A stretch of 10,081 nucleotides of DNA, taken from Paludibacter sp. Its GTDB lineage: Bacteria; Bacteroidota; Bacteroidia; Bacteroidales; Paludibacteraceae. The stretch spans positions 1 through 10,081 of the forward strand of contig JAITXR010000022.1 of assembly GCA_031284665.1 (NCBI GenBank), written 5' to 3'. Under the pieces are notes generated by a model, which saw only the letters and a list, made by a program, of their open reading frames with translations, did not search any database and was not told the origin of the DNA. Shown in pieces: positions 1-6,099 of this stretch. The position numbers and the translations under genes were made by a program. Positions within the stretch are counted from its first letter, which is position 1. Each line of letters starts with the position of its first letter.

Positions 1-1
1 C

Positions 2-289
2 AAAGGTGTTATGACGACTAAATTTTATGAATATTTGGGAGTAGAAAAACCTGTTTTGTGCGTAATGAGCGACGAAGGTGAATTGGAAAAGGTAATTCGG
101 GAAACAAATGCAGGAATAGCAGCACAAAATTTACAGGAGATTAAAGATTTTATAGTTGAGCAATATAATTTATGGAAACAGCAAGGCTATACACAAATGC
201 CTGTTAATCAGAAAATTAAAAAGCAATTTTCGCGCACTGAACAAGCAAAACAATTTGTAGAAATTTTCGATAAACTAATAACAATTTGA
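2..289 (+). CDS. Glycosyltransferase, GT4-like, C-terminal fragment (5' end outside window)
   Basis: The reading frame is open from the window edge (Lys-Gly-Val before the first Met), so this is the last ~95 codons of a longer gene; the ATG at 11 is internal. The segment KFYEYLGVEKPVLCV matches the C-terminal Rossmann half of GT-B glycosyltransferases of the GT4 type, where a K-x-x-E-Y-L-x-x-x-K-P-V pattern lies near the nucleotide-sugar site. It is followed by a Glu-rich stretch and a 'ETNAGIAA' segment typical of the fold's end, then a basic, Gln-rich C-terminal helix. The product would transfer a sugar from an activated donor, probably at the inner membrane. Only 2 bp separate its stop from the next ATG, which implies one operon with the radical SAM and GT2 genes. 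Donor and acceptor cannot be read from this fragment. Confidence 0.8.
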   Translation, partial: KGVMTTKFYEYLGVEKPVLCVMSDEGELEKVIRETNAGIAAQNLQEIKDFIVEQYNLWKQQGYTQMPVNQKIKKQFSRTEQAKQFVEIFDKLITI

Positions 290-291
290 CA

Positions 292-1179
292 ATGAAAGAG
301 TTGATAATGAGATTATTACCCAATAAACTGATTTTATTAAGCAGGCGATTTCGTTCGTTTTTGGGAACACTGACAAAAAAAAATATGCAGCGCAAAGCCA
401 TAATTCCAATTTTGCACCTGCACCTCGCCGACCATTGCAACCTGAATTGCCGTGGTTGCGATAATTTTTCGCCACTTGCACCTGAAGTTTTTGCCGACAT
501 TTCGGTTTTTAAAAGCGACTGCAAGCGCATTTCGGAACTTTGTGCCGATAAAATAGGTGAAATTCAATTGCTTGGCGGCGAACCACTTATGCACAAACAA
601 ATCGTTGATTTTATGGAAATTACACGACAATATTTCCCGAAAAATAAAATAATTATTGTGAGTAACGGCGTTCTTATTCCACGAATGAAAACGGAATTTT
701 GGGAAAGTTGCAGAAAAAACAACATTGAAATTATTGTTACAAAATATCCGATAAAACTTGATTTTGAGGCGATTAAACAGAAAGCAATCTCCGAAAATAT
801 TAAATTTTCGTTTTACGGAAATACGGAAACCATCGACAAATCGATGCAATGTATTCCGCTTGATTTGGAGGGAAAGCAAAATGCAAAGGACAGTTTTTTG
901 CGTTGCAGTCGTGCCAATCGTTGCGTAGCGTTAGACAATGGGCGGTTATATACCTGTTCTTTAATACCTTACATAAAATATTTCAACACACAGTTTAATA
1001 AAAATCTTGACGTTTCCGATAGTGATTTTTTGAATATTTACAAAGTAAAAAATTTAGACGAAATTTTGAATTTTCTTTGCCGCCCAATGCCATTTTGCCG
1101 TTTTTGCAATATAAAATCCACAATTTACGACATTGGCTATGGCGTTTCCAAAAAAGAAATTTCAGAATGGATAGGATAA
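292..1179 (+). CDS. Radical SAM protein with extra C-terminal cysteines, in a glycosyltransferase operon
   Basis: A 295-residue protein if it starts at ATG 292. It has the radical SAM cluster motif C-x3-C-x2-C (Cys49, Cys53, Cys56 in HCNLNCRGC), the GGEP motif at 95-98 and an SNG turn at 124-126, so it should bind a 4Fe-4S cluster and cleave S-adenosylmethionine to a 5'-deoxyadenosyl radical. Six more cysteines lie in the C-terminal part (205, 211, 222, 263, 269, 272) and suggest one auxiliary Fe-S cluster of SPASM/twitch kind, though the spacing is not a textbook SPASM pattern. The 'CDNFSPLA' run after the cluster recalls radical SAM proteins I have seen annotated in O-antigen and capsule clusters (from memory). 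The neighbours on both sides are glycosyltransferases, so the substrate may be a sugar, a nucleotide sugar or a glycan-linked peptide (inference). A TTG at 286 (overlapping the upstream stop) and an ATG at 307 are alternative starts; no ribosome-binding site decides. Confidence 0.85.
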   Translation: MKELIMRLLPNKLILLSRRFRSFLGTLTKKNMQRKAIIPILHLHLADHCNLNCRGCDNFSPLAPEVFADISVFKSDCKRISELCADKIGEIQLLGGEPLMHKQIVDFMEITRQYFPKNKIIIVSNGVLIPRMKTEFWESCRKNNIEIIVTKYPIKLDFEAIKQKAISENIKFSFYGNTETIDKSMQCIPLDLEGKQNAKDSFLRCSRANRCVALDNGRLYTCSLIPYIKYFNTQFNKNLDVSDSDFLNIYKVKNLDEILNFLCRPMPFCRFCNIKSTIYDIGYGVSKKEISEWIG

Positions 1180-1192
1180 TCTTTTTTTAACT

Positions 1193-2050
1193 ATGCTTTC
1201 AATCCTGATTCCAACATATAATTATAACGTAACTCTGCTTGTGAAACAATTACATTCGCAAGCAATGGCGTTATTGATTGACTTTGAGATAATTATAATA
1301 GAAGATGGCTCGAATAAATTTTTGGCAGAAAATGTTGCAATCAGCAATTTAGAGAATGTAAAATATACTGTTTTGCAAAAAAATATCGGTCGTTCAGCCA
1401 TCCGAAATTTGCTTGCCGATACAGCCAAATTTAACAGCTTACTTTTTATCGACTGCGATGCAGAAGTTGCAAACGACTATTTTTTGAAACAATATTTGCC
1501 TTTTTGCTCCGAAAAATGTGTGGCAGTTGGCGGTACGGCATACAATGAAAATGAAAAAAATCCGGCGTTCAGTTTGCGATTAAAATACGGCAGACAAAGA
1601 GAAGCGGTAATTCAAAACTTTTCTACTTTTAATTTTCTGATTTCTAAAGATTTATTTCAATCAATTCGCTTTGACGAAACATTAAAAACTTATGGCTACG
1701 AAGATACACTTTTTGGGCATCAATTAACAGAAATCGCTGCAAATATCTATTTCATCAATAACAAGTTAATTCACAATGGATTAGATGAAAATTACATTTT
1801 TTTGCAAAAAGCCGAAAATGGTTTGAAAAACCTTATAAAACTATATAATTCAGGGAATTACCTTTATCTAAAAAATTATTCCAAAATTCTGAATTTCTTT
1901 TTGAAAATAAAAAAATATCATTTGCAGAAAATTATTAGTTTTTTCTTCAAAATTTCAAAACCACTATTAATCAAAAACTTGACCGGCAAAAATCCGTCAT
2001 TACTACTTTTTGATATTTATAAACTTGGCGTAATCTGTCAGATTAAGTAA
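1193..2050 (+). CDS. Family 2 glycosyltransferase (GT-A fold)
   Basis: A 285-residue protein opening with the classic GT2 strand SILIPTYN (3-10), then IIIIEDGS (33-40), where the Asp contacts the nucleotide. The metal-binding D-x-D is FIDCDAE (Asp87, Asp89), and a GYED motif (168-171) supplies the usual Glu-Asp that includes the catalytic base. Residues ~205-285 are rich in Lys, Phe, Ile and Leu and form amphipathic helices, consistent with peripheral binding to the inner membrane rather than clear transmembrane segments. It would transfer a sugar from a nucleotide donor to a growing lipid-linked glycan; the sugar is unknown. It begins 13 bp after the radical SAM stop, so it is probably cotranscribed. 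It appears to be the last gene of the operon, since groES follows after a 183-bp spacer. Confidence 0.88.
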   Translation: MLSILIPTYNYNVTLLVKQLHSQAMALLIDFEIIIIEDGSNKFLAENVAISNLENVKYTVLQKNIGRSAIRNLLADTAKFNSLLFIDCDAEVANDYFLKQYLPFCSEKCVAVGGTAYNENEKNPAFSLRLKYGRQREAVIQNFSTFNFLISKDLFQSIRFDETLKTYGYEDTLFGHQLTEIAANIYFINNKLIHNGLDENYIFLQKAENGLKNLIKLYNSGNYLYLKNYSKILNFFLKIKKYHLQKIISFFFKISKPLLIKNLTGKNPSLLLFDIYKLGVICQIK

Positions 2051-2061
2051 TGAAGAACGCC

Positions 2062-2109
2062 ATTTTGTCAGTCGAGGCAAATTGAAATACTACATAATTC
2101 TGACAAAAT
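2062..2109. repeat. 10-bp perfect inverted repeat (ATTTTGTCAG / CTGACAAAAT)
   Basis: The arms lie at 2062-2071 and 2100-2109 and are separated by 28 bp. The repeat sits 11 bp after the GT2 stop and 16 bp before a TTGGCAC element. It could be a weak end-of-operon hairpin, but its low GC, long loop and lack of a following T-run argue against an intrinsic terminator. The TGTCA/TGACA half-sites could instead bind a regulator of groESL. The arms are seen directly; the role is inferred. Confidence 0.5.
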
Positions 2110-2124
2110 TTTCACTTACTCGTT

Positions 2125-2140
2125 TTGGCACAGTATTAGT
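2125..2140 (+). promoter_or_regulatory. Candidate sigma-54-like (-24/-12) promoter of groESL
   Basis: TTGGCAC at 2125-2131 matches the -24 half of the sigma-54 consensus exactly. At the correct spacing, the -12 half reads TAGT (2137-2140) instead of TTGC, so two of four bases agree, including the G. Transcription would start near 2151, leaving a leader of roughly 80 nt before groES. I see no CIRCE element (TTAGCACTC-N9-GAGTGCTAA) and no clear Bacteroidota housekeeping promoter (TTTG...TAnnTTTG) in the spacer. The imperfect -12 keeps this tentative. Confidence 0.35.
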
Positions 2141-2233
2141 AAAAATGAATGTTAGATTAAATATTTAGCATTAAATTTTTTAATTAATAATCGTTTATAA
2201 ACAATATTCATAAATTCATAATTTATTACCCAA

Positions 2234-2503
2234 ATGAACATCAAACCATTAGCCGACCGCGTGCTTGTAAAGCCGGTCGAAGCAGAACAAAAAACAGCCA
2301 GCGGAATCATAATCCCCGATTCTGCAAAAGAAAAACCTCTTAAAGCGAAAGTGCTTGCCGTAGGAAAAGGCACAAAAGACGAAGAAATGCTCGTAAAAGC
2401 CGACGACCTTGTGCTTTACGGAAAATACGCCGGAACTGAACTCGAATGGGAAGGCGAAAAATTACTTATTATGCGTCAAAGCGATATTCTGGCAATAATT
2501 TAA
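2234..2503 (+). CDS. groES: Co-chaperonin GroES (Cpn10)
   Basis: An 89-residue protein, within the normal Cpn10 range (~90-97). It starts with the standard N-terminus [17 protein letters not shown], followed by the mobile loop at about residues 17-34, whose Gly-Ile-Ile-Ile-Pro (24-28) is the tripeptide that docks on the GroEL apical domain. The later strands [23 protein letters not shown] and [13 protein letters not shown] are typical. GroES forms a heptameric lid that closes the GroEL folding chamber in the cytoplasm. The ATG at 2234 gives the canonical N-terminus; the leader is A/T-rich with no Shine-Dalgarno motif, as usual in Bacteroidota. groEL follows on the same strand with no terminator between, but after an unusually long 190-bp spacer. 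Confidence 0.98.
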   Translation: MNIKPLADRVLVKPVEAEQKTASGIIIPDSAKEKPLKAKVLAVGKGTKDEEMLVKADDLVLYGKYAGTELEWEGEKLLIMRQSDILAII

Positions 2504-2513
2504 TTAAGAACAA

Positions 2514-2654
2514 AGAGTAAAGAGAAAAGAACAATTACATTTCAGAAGAAATTTATATTCAATTTCACAATAATCTTGTTGAATTGCAAAAAATGCTTGT
2601 AAAATTCAAAGAAATATTATCATTGTAACGTCTTTGCTCCTTGCTCCTTGCTCT
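2514..2654. repeat. Opposed heptad-repeat element inside the groES-groEL spacer
   Basis: The left arm has three tandem 7-mers (AAAGAGT, AAAGAGA, AAAGAAC at 2512-2532). The right arm has three tandem 7-mers (TTGCTCC, TTGCTCC, TTGCTCT at 2634-2654). The arms are roughly inverted: 2514-2530 can pair with 2638-2654 at 14 of 17 positions, counting one G-U. From memory, similar AAAGAGC-type arms flank spacer elements in Bacteroidota genomes, some of which carry a small four-helix-bundle protein gene. Here the arms enclose a short coding relic, so I read this as a decayed repeat element that landed between the two cistrons. Confidence 0.6.
2536..2628 (+). pseudogene. C-terminal relic resembling a four-helix-bundle (S23/IVP-type) protein
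   Basis: Read in the frame of 2536, the spacer encodes 30 codons and a TAA. They begin Tyr-Ile-Ser-Glu-Glu-Ile-Tyr and continue as an amphipathic helix containing NNLVELQKMLVKFKEIL. 'YISEE-x-[YF]' followed by a helix with a Lys-Met/Ile-Leu pattern is how many four-helix-bundle proteins of the 23S rRNA intervening-sequence family end (recalled, not searched). An in-frame stop at 2518-2520 closes the frame upstream and no start codon is available before the homology, so the N-terminal ~85-90 residues are missing. The position between the heptad arms supports a deletion relic rather than a gene. A chance open frame in AT-rich DNA is the main alternative. Confidence 0.4.
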
Positions 2655-2693
2655 ATCAACACAAAAATTAATTACTAAAAAAATACAATCATC

Positions 2694-4325
2694 ATGTCAA
2701 AAGAAATTCTATTTAATATCGATGCTCGCGACCAACTGAAAAAAGGGGTTGACGAACTTGCAAATGCTGTAAAAGCGACACTCGGTCCAAAAGGACGTAA
2801 TGTAATTATTGAGAAAAAATTCGGCGCACCGCAAATCACCAAAGATGGTGTAACGGTGGCAAAAGAAATTGAACTCGAAGACGCTTTCCAAAATCTTGGT
2901 GCGCAACTTGTGAAAGAAGTAGCCTCTAAAACAGGCGACCAAGCCGGCGACGGAACTACTACCGCTACCGTTTTGGCACAATCAATCGTAAGTGTTGGTT
3001 TGAAAAATGTTACTGCCGGTGCAAACCCAATGGATTTGAAACGCGGTATCGATAAGGCTGTGGCTCAGGTAATTACAAGTCTAAAAGCGCAAGCACAAAC
3101 TGTTGGCGACAATTACGATAAAATTGAACAAGTTGCCTCTATTTCGGCTAACAACGATGCAATAATTGGCAAACTGATTGCCGATGCAATGCGCAAAGTG
3201 TCGAAAGACGGCGTTATCACAATCGAAGAAGCAAAAGGAACTGATACTACAATCGACGTAGTGGAAGGTATGCAATTCGACAGAGGTTATATTTCGGCTT
3301 ATTTTGTTACAAATACCGAAAAAATGGAAGTGGAAATGGAAAAACCATATATCCTGATTTACGACAAAAAAATATCAAACCTCAAAGAATTTTTACCAAT
3401 TCTTGAAGCAAGTGTTCAAACAGGTCGTCCACTTTTGATTATTGCCGAAGATGTTGAAAGCGAAGCACTTACTACATTGGTAGTAAATCGTTTACGTTCG
3501 CAGTTGAAAATCTGTGCCGTAAAAGCACCCGGATTTGGCGACCGCCGCAAAGAAATGCTCGAAGATATTGCAATACTTACAGGTGGCACTGTAATTTCCG
3601 AAGAAAAAGGAATTACACTCGAACAGGCAACTCTCGAAATGCTCGGAACTGCCGAAAAAGTTACTATCAACAAAGATAATACAACTATTGTAAACGGTTT
3701 TGGCTCAAAAGATGCTATCAAAGCACGAATTGCCCAAATCAAAGCACAAATTGCTACTACTACTTCGGATTACGACCGCGAAAAACTTCAAGAACGACTT
3801 GCAAAACTTTCGGGTGGTGTGGCTGTTCTTTATGTTGGGGCTGCGTCGGAAGTGGAAATGAAGGAAAAGAAAGACCGCGTGGATGATGCATTAAGTGCAA
3901 CTCGCGCTGCAATCGAAGAAGGAATTGTTCCCGGTGGTGGCGTGGCTTACATTCGCGCTATCGAATCGCTAACTAATCTGTCGGCACTCAACGAAGACGA
4001 AAAACTCGGTATCGAAATTATCAAACGCGCTATCGAAGAGCCTTTACGTCAGATAGTTGCAAATTCAGGAAAAGAAGGTGCAGTAGTTGTGCAAAAAGTA
4101 CTCGAAGGCAAAGGCGACTTTGGTTACAATGCTCAAACCGACAAATACGAAAATTTCTTTGCTGCCGGCGTGGTTGACCCTGCAAAAGTTACGCGTGTGG
4201 CTCTCGAAAATGCCGCATCGATTGCCGGAATGTTCCTGACTACCGAATGTGTAATTGTGGAAAAGAAAGAAGAACATCCCGCTCCTGCAATGCCAATGGG
4301 TGGCGGAATGGGCGGAATGATGTAA
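2694..4325 (+). CDS. groEL: Chaperonin GroEL (Cpn60)
   Basis: A full-length 543-residue Cpn60. ATP-site motifs are present: TLGPKGRNV (29-37), [10 protein letters not shown] (49-58) and GDGTTTATV (85-93), and an Asp aligned with the E. coli hydrolysis Asp398 in [11 protein letters not shown]. The family signature [12 protein letters not shown] is at 405-416. The apical domain (about 190-375) includes the GroES/substrate-binding helices and the [14 protein letters not shown] segment (276-289). The C-terminus ends in the flexible Gly-Gly-Met tail. The protein forms a double heptamer ring that folds cytosolic proteins with GroES and ATP. The ATG at 2694 gives the standard MSKEI N-terminus; no Shine-Dalgarno motif is seen. 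A strong terminator follows 20 bp after the stop, so groES-groEL is a two-gene operon. Confidence 0.99.
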   Translation: MSKEILFNIDARDQLKKGVDELANAVKATLGPKGRNVIIEKKFGAPQITKDGVTVAKEIELEDAFQNLGAQLVKEVASKTGDQAGDGTTTATVLAQSIVSVGLKNVTAGANPMDLKRGIDKAVAQVITSLKAQAQTVGDNYDKIEQVASISANNDAIIGKLIADAMRKVSKDGVITIEEAKGTDTTIDVVEGMQFDRGYISAYFVTNTEKMEVEMEKPYILIYDKKISNLKEFLPILEASVQTGRPLLIIAEDVESEALTTLVVNRLRSQLKICAVKAPGFGDRRKEMLEDIAILTGGTVISEEKGITLEQATLEMLGTAEKVTINKDNTTIVNGFGSKDAIKARIAQIKAQIATTTSDYDREKLQERLAKLSGGVAVLYVGAASEVEMKEKKDRVDDALSATRAAIEEGIVPGGGVAYIRAIESLTNLSALNEDEKLGIEIIKRAIEEPLRQIVANSGKEGAVVVQKVLEGKGDFGYNAQTDKYENFFAAGVVDPAKVTRVALENAASIAGMFLTTECVIVEKKEEHPAPAMPMGGGMGGMM

Positions 4326-4345
4326 TTCCCAAATAATCAAAATAA

Positions 4346-4392
4346 AAGAACGAGGAAGGTATCAAATTACCTTCCTCGTTCTTATTTTTTTT
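4346..4392 (+). terminator. Intrinsic terminator of groESL
   Basis: A perfect 16-bp stem (4346-4361 with 4368-4383, core GAACGAGGAAGGTA) closes a 6-nt loop and is followed by A and eight T residues (4385-4392). It begins 20 bp after the groEL stop. The T-run makes it a plus-strand terminator. The minus side is A/T-rich but has no clean T-run, so it is less convincing for the convergent dehydrogenase gene. Confidence 0.95.
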
Positions 4393-4394
4393 CT

Positions 4395-4639
4395 GGATTG
4401 CTTCTTCCCAGACACGTCGGGGTAAACTTTCCCTACCATTGACGTATTTTTGTAATTCGTTAAAAATCAATGTATTGTATTTCGTCGTGTCTTCTTGTCT
4501 TATTGCCGTTCTGTTTGTTATAAAAGAGCGCTTGCGCTTAATAAATAAACAAGAAGACAGAAAGGCAGAAAGGCATTTTTTTATTTACGTCATTTCTTTT
4601 TATTTAAAAATTTTTTTATCCCATCCTCGCAATGACGGG
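4395..4639. repeat. Repeat-rich spacer after groEL: possible split dispersed repeat
   Basis: The 283 bp between the groEL terminator and the next gene hold no gene I can support. CATCCTCGCAATGACGG at 4622-4638 is, from memory, half of a dispersed repeat common in many bacterial genomes, whose usual partner half is GGATTGCTTC. That partner occurs at 4395-4404. The two halves are separated by about 210 bp bounded by the direct repeat TCCCA (4406-4410 and 4619-4623). One reading is an insertion with a 5-bp target duplication into such a repeat; coincidence in biased DNA is possible. Confidence 0.4.
4488..4574. repeat. Inverted repeat with tandem 8-mers and central palindrome
   Basis: TGTCTTCTTGT (4488-4498) is perfectly inverted at 4549-4559. 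A second pair, TGCCGTTCTGT (4504-4514) and ACAGAAAGGCA (4557-4567), matches at 10 of 11 positions in another register. AGAAAGGC is repeated in tandem at 4559-4574. A GC-rich palindrome AGCGC-TT-GCGCT sits in the middle (4527-4538). The plan resembles the groES-groEL spacer element: short tandem units facing each other. It is probably a non-coding dispersed repeat; no transposase or open frame goes with it. Confidence 0.55.
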
Positions 4640-4675
4640 CTGCACTTGTGTTTCAAGCAATCAGGAAATAATTTA

Positions 4676-5941
4676 TCAAAAATTTTCCAATAAAAATTTT
4701 TCTGCCTCTACACTCCATAATCCGTGATTATTATCGCAGATCTCGGCTAATTTTGCAAATTTAGGATTTGTTTCGCCCAATTTTGCAAAGTCGGAAATAG
4801 GCGTCAGCGGCATTGATATATGTGTATAAATCAGTTTCTTACCGCCGGGGATTTCGGGCAAATGTTTTGTTGCCTCAGCCACTGCATCAAGTCCGCCAAT
4901 GTGCGTTATAAGTCCGGCAGGGTCAAGTCCTTTGCTCATCAACGATAATGCTTCAATCATATCGTCTGTGTTTCCGCCACTTGTGCCAACTACGTGAGTA
5001 TAAGCATAATGCACATTATAAAAATTCATCATAGCCGAAAATTCAGGGTTTCCCGGTCCTGCAAAAAAGTTAAGGCAACCATCGAAAGCCAAAATTGCGT
5101 CAGCCTGCTCTACAACAGGGCGAACAGGAGCAAAACAAAACACATCGTCGTAACCTGTTCCGCCGCTTAACCCGCGAAGTTCCTCGACAGGATTTTCCAT
5201 TTTCGCAGTGTTAATATAGCGCAAATCTATACCTCGCTCAGCAGCAAAACTTACAGTGTAAATACTTGCAGCGCGGTCGAGGCGAGTTTGGTCAACATCG
5301 GTAACAATCATTAAAGATGGCTTGCGGTCGTCGCGATGCAGAACATAATTTATTGCTGCCAAGCCCATTGGACCTACACCGGCTAATACTGCCATTTTCC
5401 CATTATCCACAATTTCCATTTTGTGAATATAACTTCCGGGAGTAGTGTGATAATTGGCGTGCATTGCTCCGATAACACACGAAAGCGGCTCGGCAAGCGA
5501 GGCTGGGTAAAATCCTTCGCCACTGTATGCCAGCAAGCAATTATTTTCCATAACTTCGTTTGGGATAACAACATAAGTTGCATCGCCACCAATATAACGG
5601 TAACTGTAACCCGGTGCGCTCAGCACTCCAACAGGTCCGTTTTCGTAATAAAGTGCAGGTTGGATTGAAAATTTATCGCCTGCCCGAAATTTATTAGCCC
5701 ATTTTGCACCAACTTGGATTAGTTCACCTGCAAATTCGTGTCCGATAATTATCGGATTTTCAGCCACATCGTTTGGTACACGTTTATGGTCGCTGCCCTG
5801 ATGTTGTGCTTTGTATGACGACATACAGAGCGAGTCGGAAACAACTTTGGCAAGTATTTCGTTTTCGCTTATCGTTGGAAGTTCAAATTCTTCCATTCTT
5901 AAATCACTTTTTCCGTACAGACGGATTGCTTTTGTTTTCAT
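4676..5941 (-). CDS. Zinc-dependent MDR-family dehydrogenase, YggP / L-sorbose-1-phosphate reductase type
   Basis: A 421-residue medium-chain dehydrogenase, close along its whole length to what I recall of E. coli YggP: HKRVPNDV, the AEP segment, CLNFFAGP, NFYNVHY, THVVGTSGG, THIGGLDAV and PEIPGGKKLIY are characteristic. The catalytic zinc ligands are Cys39, His68-Glu69 in the GHE motif, and Glu151 (AEP). The Rossmann dinucleotide motif is GVGPMG (188-193), with Asp215 at the strand end favouring NAD(H) over NADP(H) (inference). The usual four-cysteine structural zinc loop of alcohol dehydrogenases is absent. The expected reaction is NAD(P)-linked oxidoreduction of a sugar alcohol or sugar phosphate in the cytoplasm; the substrate is unproven even for YggP. 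No sugar kinase, PTS or transporter gene is nearby, so it stands alone. The ATG at 5941 gives the family N-terminus MKTKAIRLYGK. Confidence 0.88.
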   Translation of the reverse strand: MKTKAIRLYGKSDLRMEEFELPTISENEILAKVVSDSLCMSSYKAQHQGSDHKRVPNDVAENPIIIGHEFAGELIQVGAKWANKFRAGDKFSIQPALYYENGPVGVLSAPGYSYRYIGGDATYVVIPNEVMENNCLLAYSGEGFYPASLAEPLSCVIGAMHANYHTTPGSYIHKMEIVDNGKMAVLAGVGPMGLAAINYVLHRDDRKPSLMIVTDVDQTRLDRAASIYTVSFAAERGIDLRYINTAKMENPVEELRGLSGGTGYDDVFCFAPVRPVVEQADAILAFDGCLNFFAGPGNPEFSAMMNFYNVHYAYTHVVGTSGGNTDDMIEALSLMSKGLDPAGLITHIGGLDAVAEATKHLPEIPGGKKLIYTHISMPLTPISDFAKLGETNPKFAKLAEICDNNHGLWSVEAEKFLLENF

Positions 5942-5968
5942 AAATATCGTTTGTGTTTAGTTTTATTT

Positions 5969-6006
5969 TACCACGAACATCACAAAAGTCAGTGTGGTTT
6001 GTGGTA
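5969..6006. repeat. Imperfect inverted repeat in the yggP-like gene's upstream region
   Basis: TACCACGAACATCACA (5969-5984) faces TGTGGTTTGTGGTA (5993-6006). The arms match apart from one mismatch and a 2-nt bulge around an 8-nt loop. It lies 28-65 bp upstream of the dehydrogenase start on the minus strand, where a promoter or operator would be. It could be an operator, a leader hairpin, or a remnant of dispersed CCACGAA-type repeats. No T-run follows, so it is not a terminator. Confidence 0.45.
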
Positions 6007-6031
6007 TATGTTTGTATTAGGTTTTATTAAA

Positions 6032-6074
6032 TTTATAAAAAGGACAGCGGCAACTGATTCGCAACTGTCCTTTT
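6032..6074 (-). terminator. Intrinsic terminator of the TPR gene
   Basis: A perfect 10-bp stem, AAAAGGACAG (6038-6047) with CTGTCCTTTT (6065-6074), encloses a 17-nt loop. On the minus strand it is followed by a T-rich tract (TTTTTATAAATTT). It lies 26 bp past the TPR gene stop, so it separates that gene from the downstream dehydrogenase. Confidence 0.75.
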
Positions 6075-6099
6075 CGCTATATTTTTGTAAATTATTATT

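Noticed and set aside
286..291. TTG at 286 as start of the radical SAM gene
   Set aside because: It overlaps the upstream stop and would add only two residues. The ATG at 292 is a better initiation codon, although coupled initiation at TTG cannot be excluded.
216..879. Long minus-strand open frames opposite the radical SAM gene
   Set aside because: They lie antisense to a well-supported gene with clear motifs, overlap each other, and their Phe/Asn/Cys-rich translations resemble no protein family.
2051..2233. CIRCE operator upstream of groES
   Set aside because: No TTAGCACTC-N9-GAGTGCTAA arrangement is present; the TTTAGCATTAAAT stretch near 2162-2174 is only a short partial resemblance.
2512..2654. 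Tandem short repeats as a CRISPR array
   Set aside because: The units are 7 bp, directly abutting and only three per side; no repeat-spacer pattern and no cas genes.
4439..4693. 84-codon open frame on the plus strand downstream of groEL
   Set aside because: It runs through the inverted repeats, its C-terminal SHPRNDG is a translation of the dispersed CCTCGCAATGACGG repeat, and it overlaps the end of the convergent dehydrogenase gene. No family resemblance.
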